DNA of 56,561 nucleotides from Bacteroides sp. (GTDB lineage: Bacteria; Bacteroidota; Bacteroidia; Bacteroidales; Bacteroidaceae), in assembly GCA_019416685.1 (NCBI GenBank), contig DXWV01000105.1, forward strand, positions 1 to 56,561, given 5' to 3'. A program made the position numbers and the translations under genes. This document shows, one piece after another, positions 34,904-43,212 of this stretch. Under the pieces are notes generated by a model. It had not been told where the DNA came from and did no database searches. It saw only the letters and a list, made by a program, of their open reading frames with translations. Every line of letters begins with the position of its first letter. Positions within the stretch are counted from its first letter, which is position 1.

Positions 34904-35956
34904 ATGATCAATATGAAGAAGTATCTGTTTTTTATCAGTATGGCTCTTGTAGCATTGACTTTTTCTTCTTGTAACGGCAAGAAGGGTGTGTTTACTCCGA
35001 CCTCCAGTGGTCGTGCATATGAGATTCTTGTAGTAGTTGATCATGCCTTGTGGGAGCGTCCTGCGGGAAGAGCTTTGTTTGATGTGCTTGATACGGATGT
35101 TCCGGGATTACCGCAGTCTGAACGTTCATTCAGGATTATGTATACCTCTCCGAGAGACTATGATTCTACATTAAAATTAATACGCAACATTATTATAGTG
35201 GATGTGCGTGATATATATACCAAACCGGCATTTAAGTATGCAAAGGATGTATATGCTGCTCCTCAGCTTATTTTGACTATTCAGGCTCCCAATGAGCAGG
35301 AGTTTGAAAAGTTTGTAGAGGAAAACAAACAACAGATTATCGACTTCTTCACACGTGCTGAGATGAATCGTCAAATTTCCCAGCTTCATAATAAACACAA
35401 TGATTACATCTCTACCAAAGTAGGCAGTAAATTTGATTGTGATATTTGGCTTCCGTCTGAATTATCTTCTTCTAAAGAAGGGGAAGATTTTTTCTGGGCA
35501 TCTACTAATACGGCTACCGGAGATCAGAACTTTGTGATCTATTCTTATCCTTATACTGATAAGGATACTTTTACTAAAGAATATTTTATTCATAAGCGTG
35601 ACTCTGTGATGAAAGCTAATATTCCGGGAGCTAAAGAAGGCATGTATATGTCTACGGATTCTATAACAGTGGATGTCCGTCCTATCGATGTGCATGGAGA
35701 TTACACCATGGAAGCCCGTGGACTTTGGCGTATGAAGGGCGACTTTATGGGTGGTCCGTTTGTGTCTCATACCCGTTTGGACAAAGCCAATCAGCGCATT
35801 GTAACAGCAGAAGTATTTGTATATTCACCTAATAAATTAAAACGTAATCTGGTACGTATGCTCGAAGCATCATTGTATACATTGAAGCTTCCTACAGAAA
35901 AGACCCAGGGAGAGATTCCGATGGGTGTGGCCAGAGAAGAACAAACTAATAAATAA
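34904..35956 (+). CDS. DUF4837 family lipoprotein
   Basis: A 350-aa predicted lipoprotein with the signal MKKYLFFISMALVALTFSSC and lipidation at the Cys that follows. The mature protein (SGRAYEILVVVDHALWERPAG, FRIMYTSPRDYDSTL, VRPIDVHGDYTMEARGLWRM) matches the Bacteroidetes family DUF4837. Its function is unknown. It starts at ATG 34904 or 34913; the latter gives the cleaner signal peptide. It lies six bases before pdxA, suggesting co-transcription, but nothing ties it to pyridoxal phosphate synthesis. Confidence 0.8.
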   Translation: MINMKKYLFFISMALVALTFSSCNGKKGVFTPTSSGRAYEILVVVDHALWERPAGRALFDVLDTDVPGLPQSERSFRIMYTSPRDYDSTLKLIRNIIIVDVRDIYTKPAFKYAKDVYAAPQLILTIQAPNEQEFEKFVEENKQQIIDFFTRAEMNRQISQLHNKHNDYISTKVGSKFDCDIWLPSELSSSKEGEDFFWASTNTATGDQNFVIYSYPYTDKDTFTKEYFIHKRDSVMKANIPGAKEGMYMSTDSITVDVRPIDVHGDYTMEARGLWRMKGDFMGGPFVSHTRLDKANQRIVTAEVFVYSPNKLKRNLVRMLEASLYTLKLPTEKTQGEIPMGVAREEQTNK

Positions 35957-35962
35957 CGACAC

Positions 35963-37060
35963 ATGGAAGATAGTAAAATAAGGGTTGGTATTACGCAAGG
36001 AGATATCAATGGCGTAGGCTATGAAGTGATATTGAAAACTTTTGCCGATCCTGTTATGCTGGAGTTGTGTACTCCAATTATTTACGGTTCCCCTAAAGTG
36101 GCAGCTTATCATCGTAAATCATTGGATTTACCTACTAACTTTAGTATTGTTAATTCTGCTTCTGAGGCAGCTTTCAATCGTTTGAGTGTAGTAAACTGTA
36201 CGGACGACGAAGTGAAAGTGGAATTCTCTAAACCGGATCCGGAAGCAGGAAAAGCTGCACTCGGTGCTTTAGAGAAGGCTATTGAAGAATTTAGAGAAGG
36301 ATTGATTGACGTCATCGTGACGGCTCCGATCAATAAACATACCATTCAGTCGGAAGGATTTTCATTTCCCGGACATACCGAATATATTGAGGAGAGACTG
36401 GGTGATGGAAGTAAATCATTGATGATCCTGATGAAGGACGACTTTCGGGTGGCACTGGTAACAGGGCATATCCCCGTACGTGATATTGCTTCAACCATTA
36501 CTAAAGAACTTATTCAGGAGAAAATTGCTATTTTTAATCGCTCCCTGAAGCAGGATTTTGGTATTGGTGCACCACGTATTGCTGTACTGGCTCTGAATCC
36601 TCATGCAGGAGATGAGGGGTTACTTGGTACCGAAGAGCAAGAGATTATTATCCCGGCAATTCAGGAAATGGCTGCTAAAGGAATACTTTGCTACGGTCCT
36701 TATCCGGCTGACGGATTTATGGGCTCGGGTAACTTTACTCATTTTGATGGTGTGCTGGCTATGTATCATGACCAGGGATTGGCACCATTCAAGGCATTGG
36801 CTATGGATGAAGGGGTAAACTATACGGCCGGACTTCAGGTAGTACGTACTTCGCCAGCTCATGGAACAGCATATGATATTGCCGGAAAAGGACTGGCTTG
36901 TGAAGACTCTTTCCGTCAGGCAATCTATGTGGCAATAGATGTGTTCCGCAATCGCCTGCGTGATAAAGAAGCTCATGTTAATCCGTTGAGAAAACAATAT
37001 TACGAGAAACGTGATGACAGTGATAAGTTGAAGCTTGACACTGTGGATGATGATGTATAA
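35963..37060 (+). CDS. pdxA: 4-hydroxythreonine-4-phosphate dehydrogenase
   Basis: A 365-aa PdxA-family dehydrogenase of the DXP-dependent pyridoxal phosphate pathway. Motifs are VGITQGDINGVGYEVILKTF near the N-terminus, the metal-binding histidine in FPGHTEYIEERLG, LNPHAGDEGLLG, and AMYHDQGLAPFKAL with the second metal His. The C-terminus has TSPAHGTAYDIAGKGLA. It is slightly longer than E. coli PdxA (329 aa) owing to a C-terminal tail rich in Lys and Asp. The family call is firm. The sigma-54 activator follows 33 bp later. Confidence 0.93.
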   Translation: MEDSKIRVGITQGDINGVGYEVILKTFADPVMLELCTPIIYGSPKVAAYHRKSLDLPTNFSIVNSASEAAFNRLSVVNCTDDEVKVEFSKPDPEAGKAALGALEKAIEEFREGLIDVIVTAPINKHTIQSEGFSFPGHTEYIEERLGDGSKSLMILMKDDFRVALVTGHIPVRDIASTITKELIQEKIAIFNRSLKQDFGIGAPRIAVLALNPHAGDEGLLGTEEQEIIIPAIQEMAAKGILCYGPYPADGFMGSGNFTHFDGVLAMYHDQGLAPFKALAMDEGVNYTAGLQVVRTSPAHGTAYDIAGKGLACEDSFRQAIYVAIDVFRNRLRDKEAHVNPLRKQYYEKRDDSDKLKLDTVDDDV

Positions 37061-37093
37061 ACAAAAACACAAGAAGGAATTTATAGTGCGATT

Positions 37094-38293
37094 ATGACGA
37101 AAGCGGAAATTCAACAAGTAAAACTTAGGTTCGGTATTATTGGTAATACAGAGGCTTTGTCGCGCGCCATTGATGTTGCCATCCAGGTTGCACCCACTGA
37201 CTTGTCCGTGTTGATAACCGGAGAAAGTGGTGTGGGAAAGGAGAGCTTTCCGCAGATTATTCATCAGTATAGCCGTCGCAAACATGGGCAATACATTGCA
37301 GTAAACTGTGGTGCTATTCCTGAGGGCACAATTGATTCTGAACTGTTTGGACATGAAAAAGGAGCTTTTACGGGAGCAATTGGCGAACGAAAGGGATACT
37401 TTGGCGAAGCTGATGGTGGAACAATATTTCTGGATGAAGTAGGGGAATTGCCTTTACCAACTCAGGCTCGTTTGCTTCGTGTACTTGAGAGCGGAGAGTT
37501 TATCAAGGTAGGTTCATCAAAAGTACAGAAGACGGATGTACGTATCGTTGCTGCTACTAATGTTAATCTGACACAGGCTATTGCGGACGGACGTTTTCGC
37601 GAAGATCTGTACTATCGTCTCAATACGGTTCCTATTCAGATACCTCCTTTGCGTGAACGTGGTGAAGATGTGTTGTTACTATTCCGTAAGTTTGCCAGTG
37701 ATTTTGCCGAGAAGTATCGTATGCCTGCTATTCAGCTGACAGAAGATGCCAAACAGGTGTTACTAGCTTATCCATGGCCGGGAAATGTGCGCCAGCTAAA
37801 GAATATAACAGAACAGATTTCGATTATAGAAACCAATCGTGAGATTAACGCAGCTATTTTGCAAACATATCTCCCGGCTCAGAACACGCAACGTCTGCCG
37901 GCTTTGTTCGGAATAAAAGATAATAAAGGGTTTGAGAGTGAACGTGAGATTCTTTATTCGGTTTTGTTTGATATGAGACAGGAAGTATCTGAATTGAAGA
38001 AGATGGTTCACAATTTGATGGCAGAGAAGGGAAGTGTGCCCATTGTGGCACCTACGCCACCTTCAACAATGCCTACAATCATTCATACGGTGAAGGCTCC
38101 CTGCCCGGTAGATGATGATATACAAGATACGGAAGAGTATGTGGAAGAGTCTCTTTCTTTGGATGAAGTGGAGAAAGAAATGATACGTAAAGCCCTGGAT
38201 AAACATCATGGGAAGAGAAAAAGTGCAGCTCAGGATTTGAATATTTCGGAACGCACCCTCTACAGAAAAATAAAAGAATATGGATTGGAATAA
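37094..38293 (+). CDS. Sigma-54-dependent transcriptional activator without sensor domain
   Basis: A 399-aa enhancer-binding protein. It begins almost directly with the AAA+ domain: Walker A GESGVGKE (43-50), the sigma-54 contact loop GAFTGA (90-95) and Walker B TIFLDEVGEL. It ends with a Fis-type helix-turn-helix (KRKSAAQDLNISERTLYRKI). Only about 20 residues precede the AAA+ core, so there is no receiver, GAF or PAS domain. A linker at about 260-350 is Pro/Thr-rich. Like PspF it may be controlled by a partner protein or constitutively active. It overlaps lptE by 14 bp. Confidence 0.9.
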   Translation: MTKAEIQQVKLRFGIIGNTEALSRAIDVAIQVAPTDLSVLITGESGVGKESFPQIIHQYSRRKHGQYIAVNCGAIPEGTIDSELFGHEKGAFTGAIGERKGYFGEADGGTIFLDEVGELPLPTQARLLRVLESGEFIKVGSSKVQKTDVRIVAATNVNLTQAIADGRFREDLYYRLNTVPIQIPPLRERGEDVLLLFRKFASDFAEKYRMPAIQLTEDAKQVLLAYPWPGNVRQLKNITEQISIIETNREINAAILQTYLPAQNTQRLPALFGIKDNKGFESEREILYSVLFDMRQEVSELKKMVHNLMAEKGSVPIVAPTPPSTMPTIIHTVKAPCPVDDDIQDTEEYVEESLSLDEVEKEMIRKALDKHHGKRKSAAQDLNISERTLYRKIKEYGLE

Positions 38294-38807
38294 AAAAATA
38301 CCACAATGGATGTTATTACTGGCTTTGCCGGTAATACTTCTGGCGTGTACAGTCTCTTATAAGTTTAATGGGGCGTCTATTAATTATGATAAAGTAAAGA
38401 CAATCTCAATTGCTGATTTTCCGATAAAATCTGCTTATGTTTATCAGCCTTTGGCAAATAAGTTTAATGACGATTTAAAAGATATTTTTACTCGTCAGAC
38501 TCGTTTGCAATTGGTGAGAAATGCCAATGCTGATTTGCAGATTGAAGGAGAAATAACAGGTATAAATGTGTATAATGAAGCTGTTTCGGCTGATGGGTTT
38601 TCTTCAAAAGCAAAAGTAACTGTTACAGTTAATGTTCGTTTTGTGAATAATACCAATCATGCAGAAGACTTCGAACAACAATTTTCGGCTTTCCGTTCCG
38701 ACCTCGATCCGAATTCATTATTACCGAATATACCGGATGCAACGATTGCTGAAATAACGAAAGAGATAACTGATCAGATATTTAATGCGACAGTGGCAAA
38801 TTGGTAA
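38280..38807 (+). CDS. lptE: LptE-like LPS assembly lipoprotein
   Basis: A 175-aa lipoprotein with a signal ending LLALPVILLAC (Cys23). The small alpha/beta fold of LptE follows (VSYKFNGASINYDKVKTISI, LANKFNDDLKDIFTRQTRL, ADLQIEGEITG). LptE plugs and stabilises the outer-membrane LPS translocon LptD. The start codon lies inside the end of the sigma-54 activator gene (14-base overlap); ATG 38310 is a possible shorter start. Together with lptC at 29531, this window holds two separated parts of the LPS transport machine. Confidence 0.84.
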   Translation: MDWNKKIPQWMLLLALPVILLACTVSYKFNGASINYDKVKTISIADFPIKSAYVYQPLANKFNDDLKDIFTRQTRLQLVRNANADLQIEGEITGINVYNEAVSADGFSSKAKVTVTVNVRFVNNTNHAEDFEQQFSAFRSDLDPNSLLPNIPDATIAEITKEITDQIFNATVANW

Positions 38808-38812
38808 TTTGA

Positions 38813-39592
38813 ATGACTTCTGCTAACCTTCAACAATGGATTCAGCACCCCGAGATGCTGAATAAGGATACGTTGTATGAGCTTCGGACGATGCTTACAC
38901 GCTATCCTTATTTTCAAACGCTGTGGTTACTATATTTAAAGAATTTGTATTTATTACACGACATTACATTCGGGGCCGAATTACGTAAAGCAACTCTTTA
39001 TGTGGCCGACCGACGCTCACTTTTCTACCTCATAGAAGGAGATAAGTATATATTGCAATCCCGTAAAAAGAAAACAACCTCTGTAGATGAATTGCCGGAA
39101 ATAGAGCCGAATCTTGATCGCACTTTAGCGTTGATAGATGCTTTTTTGTCTACTGTACCGGAAGAAGTAACTTCTCAGACCAGCCTGGATCATACGACGG
39201 ACTATACGGCTTATTTACTACAGGATGATGGTATTTCTACCGATGATGAAACCGAAGCACCCAAACTTCGTGGCTTTGAACTGATTGATGGGTTTATTGA
39301 AAAAAGTGAGAGTGAACCGGCTCTTAAGTTACAACCTTTGCCAGATGGAAATTTATCAGGAGAAGAATCTCCGGAACAATCTTCTTCCGAAGAATTGAGT
39401 ACCGAAGAAGAAGAGGAGGATGATAGCTGTTTCACAGAAACATTGGCTAAAATCTATGTTAAACAGCAAAGATATTCCAAAGCTCTTGAAATTATTAAAA
39501 AATTAAGTTTGAAATATCCAAAAAAAAATGCTTACTTTGCAGATCAAATAAGATTTTTAGAAAAACTGATTATTAACGCTAAATCAAAATAA
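38813..39592 (+). CDS. TPR-like protein of unknown function
   Basis: A 259-aa soluble protein. The N-terminal part (about 1-80) is helical (WIQHPEMLNKDTLYELRTML, ATLYVADRRSLFYLIEG). The middle is acidic and Ser/Glu-rich (about 185-215). The C-terminus has one clear TPR-like helix pair (LAKIYVKQQRYSKALEIIKKL, SLKYPKKNAYFADQIRFLEKL). I do not recognise a specific family. It sits five bases after lptE and six before secG, an arrangement that suggests an envelope or secretion role by context only. No signal peptide. Confidence 0.72.
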   Translation: MTSANLQQWIQHPEMLNKDTLYELRTMLTRYPYFQTLWLLYLKNLYLLHDITFGAELRKATLYVADRRSLFYLIEGDKYILQSRKKKTTSVDELPEIEPNLDRTLALIDAFLSTVPEEVTSQTSLDHTTDYTAYLLQDDGISTDDETEAPKLRGFELIDGFIEKSESEPALKLQPLPDGNLSGEESPEQSSSEELSTEEEEEDDSCFTETLAKIYVKQQRYSKALEIIKKLSLKYPKKNAYFADQIRFLEKLIINAKSK

Positions 39593-39598
39593 CAAAAA

Positions 39599-39979
39599 AT
39601 GTACTTATTATTCGTTATCTTAATGGTCATTGCAGCCATATTGATGTGCTTTATTGTACTGATTCAAAATTCTAAAGGTGGTGGTCTTGCATCCGGCTTC
39701 TCATCATCCAATGCAATAATGGGCGTTCGCAAAACTACAGATTTTTTGGAAAAAGCTACTTGGGGATTGGCAGCATTCATGGTTATAATGAGTATTGCTA
39801 CAGCTTATGTTGTCCCTACTAATGCATCCAGAGGACAGGATGTAATTCTGGAACAAGCTCAGCAAGAAGAAAAAACAAATCCGTATAACCTGCCTTCGGG
39901 TACAGCTGCACCTGCTACTGAAGCACCTGCTGCAGAAACACCGACTGCACCTGCAACAGAAACTCCTGTGGCAGAATAA
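39599..39979 (+). CDS. secG: Preprotein translocase subunit SecG
   Basis: A 126-aa SecG. Two membrane helices (residues about 2-22 and 52-75) flank the conserved IQNSKGGGLASGFSSSNAIMG loop, followed by a variable Ala/Pro/Thr-rich tail (about 85-126) typical of Bacteroidetes. SecG assists SecYE/SecA-driven export. It is the last gene before a strong terminator. Confidence 0.92.
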   Translation: MYLLFVILMVIAAILMCFIVLIQNSKGGGLASGFSSSNAIMGVRKTTDFLEKATWGLAAFMVIMSIATAYVVPTNASRGQDVILEQAQQEEKTNPYNLPSGTAAPATEAPAAETPTAPATETPVAE

Positions 39980-40010
39980 TTACAGATGGAAAGTTAAAGA
40001 AAAAGAGAAG

Positions 40011-40045
40011 AGGCTATAAATCCAGGGGATTTGTAGCCTTTTTTT
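40011..40045 (+). terminator. Strong terminator after secG
   Basis: AGGCTATAAATCC pairs with GGATTTGTAGCCT in a 13-bp stem (one G-T wobble) with a three-base loop and a run of seven T. It lies only 17 bp before the next ATG, so it could also act as an attenuator for the MFS gene. Confidence 0.9.
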
Positions 40046-40062
40046 GTTAATAAAATAGAACT

Positions 40063-41421
40063 ATGACGGAACAATTAAAAAAGAAATTGAATGACTCTGT
40101 GGCTACCCGTTGGGGAGCATTAGCCATTGTTGCCTTTACTATGATGGCAGCCTATTATGTGAATGATGTAATGGCGCCATTGAAAAACATGTTGGAATCA
40201 GATTTGGCATGGACCAGTACGGAGTTTGGCTTTTTCACGGGAGCATACAGCTTCCTGAATGTATTCTTGCTGATGCTGATTTGGGGAGGATTGATTCTGG
40301 ATCGCTTTGGTATTCGTTTCACCGGAAAGTTGGCAGCTATCCTGATGGTGGTAGGTACGGGATTGGAATACTATGCTATTACAGCTCTGGCTGGAGATGA
40401 ATCACTTATATTTGGATATAAAACCGGGGTATTTGTCGCTTCTGCCGGTTACTCTATTTTTGGAGTGGGAGCTGAAGTAGCCGGTATTACTGTTTCTAAA
40501 ATTATAGCTAAATGGTTTCGTGGGAAGGAGATGGCCACTGCTATGGGGGTACAGGTTGCCTTGGCACGTATCGGTTCCCAGGCTGCTTATTCTGTAGCTA
40601 TACCTTTGGCACGTAATTTTAGTATTGATACTCCTCTGTTGATTGGTTTTGTATTACTTATAGGAGGGTTAGTTGCCTTTTTTGCCTTCTCTATGATGGA
40701 CAAAAAGCTGGATAAGCAAGTAGAGGCTTCTACTGAGGATGGAGATGAGGATAAGTTCTCCTTTAAAGATGTAAAGCACATTCTTACCAATCCGGGATTT
40801 TGGTTGATTGCATTGTTGTGCGTGCTGTTCTATTCTTGTGTTTTTCCGTTCCAGAAGTTTGCATCCGAGCTGATGATTGGTAAATATGGGATTGATGAAA
40901 GCGTGGCTGGTTCTATTGTGGGCCTGCCTGCTTTGGGAGCATTGATACTGACTCCGGTTTTTGGTGGTCTGGTTGATAAACGTGGAAAAGCTGCTTCTAT
41001 TATGATGTTGGGTGCAGCTATGTTGATTTGTGTTCACTTTATTTATGCAATTCCCAGCATTGATAATTGGCTTATAGCAATTGGTTTGATGATAATTCTG
41101 GGTATTGCTTTTTCTCTGGTACCTTCGGCTATGTGGCCTTCGGTGGCGAAGATATTTCCTGTAAATCAGTTAGGAACAGCATATGCTCTTATTTTCTTTA
41201 TACAGAATATAGGTCTGTGGGGTATTCCTACTCTTATTGGTTGGGTACTTGATACCTATTGTGTGGTGGGGACGAGTGGAAATGCTAACGAGTATGACTA
41301 TACAATCCCGATGTGTATTTTTACAGGTTTAGCCATTCTATCTTTGTTTGTCGCTTTCTTGTTAAAGGTAGTTGATAAAAAGAAGGGATATGGTTTGGAA
41401 TTACCCAATATAAAGAAATAA
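40063..41421 (+). CDS. Major facilitator superfamily transporter
   Basis: A 452-aa transporter with 12 predicted membrane helices. The MFS loop 2-3 motif appears as LIWGGLILDRFGIRFTGK and the equivalent loop 8-9 as FGGLVDKRGKAAS. An acidic cytoplasmic loop lies between helices 6 and 7 (KQVEASTEDGDEDKFSFKD). The substrate is not recognisable. No promoter fits between the secG terminator and this gene, so expression may depend on read-through. A PqqD-like gene follows after four bases, suggesting a shared function. Confidence 0.87.
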   Translation: MTEQLKKKLNDSVATRWGALAIVAFTMMAAYYVNDVMAPLKNMLESDLAWTSTEFGFFTGAYSFLNVFLLMLIWGGLILDRFGIRFTGKLAAILMVVGTGLEYYAITALAGDESLIFGYKTGVFVASAGYSIFGVGAEVAGITVSKIIAKWFRGKEMATAMGVQVALARIGSQAAYSVAIPLARNFSIDTPLLIGFVLLIGGLVAFFAFSMMDKKLDKQVEASTEDGDEDKFSFKDVKHILTNPGFWLIALLCVLFYSCVFPFQKFASELMIGKYGIDESVAGSIVGLPALGALILTPVFGGLVDKRGKAASIMMLGAAMLICVHFIYAIPSIDNWLIAIGLMIILGIAFSLVPSAMWPSVAKIFPVNQLGTAYALIFFIQNIGLWGIPTLIGWVLDTYCVVGTSGNANEYDYTIPMCIFTGLAILSLFVAFLLKVVDKKKGYGLELPNIKK

Positions 41422-41425
41422 ATGT

Positions 41426-41776
41426 ATGACTGCGAAAGAAAAGATAAGCTTGTTGGAGGTTATTCCCTTCCGCAGTGCACACATTACAACCAAAAAGGAA
41501 AGCGATGGCACTATTGTCATCGCTTTTCCCCGGTTTAAGTATGAATGGATGAAACGTTTTTTACTACCCAAAGGAATGTCTTCTGATATTCATGTGCATT
41601 TTGAAGAACATGGTACTGCCGTGTGGGAACAAATAGATGGCAAAAGTACGATACGTGAGATAATAGAAAAACTCGCAGATCACTTCGACCATGAAGAGAA
41701 CTACGAGTCTCGGATACTTGCTTATTTTTCTCAGTTACAAAAAGATGGATTTGTCAAACTGACAATCAACGAATAA
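41426..41776 (+). CDS. PqqD-like peptide chaperone protein
   Basis: A 116-aa protein of the PqqD fold. The C-terminal winged-helix core reads HGTAVWEQIDGKSTIREIIEKL, then SRILAYFSQLQKDGFVKL, the form typical of RiPP recognition elements. PqqD-family proteins present precursor peptides to radical SAM or other modifying enzymes, but no such enzyme, precursor or pqq gene is visible nearby. It follows the MFS gene by four bases and ends in an 11-bp convergent overlap with the leftward gene. It may be an isolated, repurposed RRE-like domain. Confidence 0.82.
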   Translation: MTAKEKISLLEVIPFRSAHITTKKESDGTIVIAFPRFKYEWMKRFLLPKGMSSDIHVHFEEHGTAVWEQIDGKSTIREIIEKLADHFDHEENYESRILAYFSQLQKDGFVKLTINE

Positions 41777-42047
41777 AAATAGCCCATAATATAACGGCGC
41801 ATGCTAATAGAACCCCGATGATAATGAGAGTTCCGAACACGAAGTAACGGTCATCGGCTTCTTTTTTTTCTTTGGATTGCCGGATGATACGTCCCATTTC
41901 TTCAGGGGTCGTGTCGGGTAGGGGATAAGGTGCTTTCGTTTGTAAGCGTTTCATCCTCTCATTGGTTCGCATTCTGCGTAAGTTGGCAGAATCTCTGCCT
42001 TCTTTCAACCGACGGATCATGTCGAGCATATGTCCTTCGCCACCCAT
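41766..42047 (-). CDS. Small single-pass membrane protein of unknown function
   Basis: A 93-aa protein with a highly charged N-terminal part (about 1-68, rich in Arg, Lys and Glu) and one C-terminal membrane helix (about 70-92, FVFGTLIIIGVLLACAVILW). The tail-anchored layout suggests the charged region stays in the cytoplasm. I do not recognise a family. Met7 is an alternative start. It lies 34 bases downstream of the DUF4831 gene on the same strand and is probably co-transcribed with it. Confidence 0.65.
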   Translation of the reverse strand: MGGEGHMLDMIRRLKEGRDSANLRRMRTNERMKRLQTKAPYPLPDTTPEEMGRIIRQSKEKKEADDRYFVFGTLIIIGVLLACAVILWAIFIR

Positions 42048-42081
42048 ATTATAAGTTATTTAGAGAATGAATAATAGTCGT

Positions 42082-43140
42082 TTACTTCCCTTCTTCTCTG
42101 TCAACTTTAACCAGACCACCGGTAACCGGATTGAATGTTACTTTAATTGTTGAGTTTTTGTTGAATAATGTAGGTGCCAGATATTCTATTGTTCCGAATT
42201 GAGTGACAGGCACTTCATCTTCAAATAACACATCTTTTCCCTGAGTCAGTAAAATAGAAGCTTTTCCTGGCACGTTGTAGGCCACCCCGTCTACTTTTTT
42301 CTTACCGTCATCCTGTGGAATATTAACTGTTTTCAGATTTTTCAGGGTAATATAAACCGGTTCACCTGCAAGATCGTTGTTGGCTACTACACCCAGTTTC
42401 TTTGAGAATCGGAAAGCTACTTCATTATTCATCTCCTTTGCGGGATTCAGGCGAATCGTATATATTTTCTCTTCTCTATTGTATGTACCAGAGAACATTT
42501 CCGTCATAGCACGTTCCTGCTCTTCCAGATTGTCAAGCATTAGTTTGAGTTGCGCTCCGTCTTTGGGCATGTTGTCAGCTTGTCCGCGTACCAGTGCATT
42601 TTTGCTTTCACGGATGTTGTAGATTTCTTTTGCCACGAGTTCTGCCATTTTAGCTGTTGAACTGGCCATTAATATCTCTTCTGTGAGGAAATCTCTTGGG
42701 TTAACCTTTTTCTGTGCAGGCACAATTGTCTTAGCAGGCAGGGTCTTTTTCCCCTCGATAGGTACATTGATTGATTTGATAATCCCGTCCTCTGTCAGTT
42801 CAATCAACGGAGCTACGGTTTTATCTTTCATCTTTACGAAATATACATTCTCTTTATCGGGTACACCTACCGGTTTTACTTTTACGCTTGTTAATTCCCA
42901 ATATTCTTTCGGGTCGACAGATATGTTGTTTAGTCGCAGGTAGCGATCTGCATATTTGCCAAACTCTCCCGGTGTATATGTTATTTTATTAACTTTGACT
43001 TCAATTTCTATCTGTGTTTTGGGGAGTGCGTAGGTTACTCCATAATCTTTGCCTCGCATTACACCAGTCACAACATCTGTTTGAGCAGATATCATAGTGG
43101 TGGCAGCTAGCAGTCCTGTCAATATGATTAGTTTTTTCAT
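42082..43140 (-). CDS. DUF4831 family secreted protein
   Basis: A 352-aa protein with a signal peptide (MKKLIILTGLLAATTMISAQ). The mature beta-rich sequence (GKDYGVTYALPKTQIEIEVK, YADRYLRLNNISVDPKEYW, REEKIYTIRLNPAKEMNNEV) matches the Bacteroidales family DUF4831, of unknown function. It is probably periplasmic or surface exposed. A -7 element lies 30 bp upstream on the minus strand. Confidence 0.8.
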   Translation of the reverse strand: MKKLIILTGLLAATTMISAQTDVVTGVMRGKDYGVTYALPKTQIEIEVKVNKITYTPGEFGKYADRYLRLNNISVDPKEYWELTSVKVKPVGVPDKENVYFVKMKDKTVAPLIELTEDGIIKSINVPIEGKKTLPAKTIVPAQKKVNPRDFLTEEILMASSTAKMAELVAKEIYNIRESKNALVRGQADNMPKDGAQLKLMLDNLEEQERAMTEMFSGTYNREEKIYTIRLNPAKEMNNEVAFRFSKKLGVVANNDLAGEPVYITLKNLKTVNIPQDDGKKKVDGVAYNVPGKASILLTQGKDVLFEDEVPVTQFGTIEYLAPTLFNKNSTIKVTFNPVTGGLVKVDREEGK

Positions 43141-43169
43141 TTCTGTCTATTTTTAACTGGTTTAGAAAA

Positions 43170-43177
43170 CAAAGTTA
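43170..43177 (-). promoter_or_regulatory. Promoter -7 element of the DUF4831 gene
   Basis: On the minus strand the sequence reads TAACTTTG, an exact TAnnTTTG match, 30 bp before the ATG at 43140. No clear -33 partner. Confidence 0.55.
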
Positions 43178-43212
43178 ATGAACTTATTCGGAAATTCATA
43201 AGTTCTTAACCT

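Noticed and set aside
36620..37354. A 244-codon leftward open frame
   Set aside because: It spans the pdxA end and the sigma-54 activator start on the opposite strand; both of those genes have intact family motifs, so this is a shadow.
40063..41776. Complete PQQ or RiPP biosynthesis locus
   Set aside because: Only a PqqD-like protein is present; no radical SAM enzyme, precursor peptide or other pqq gene is seen in the window.
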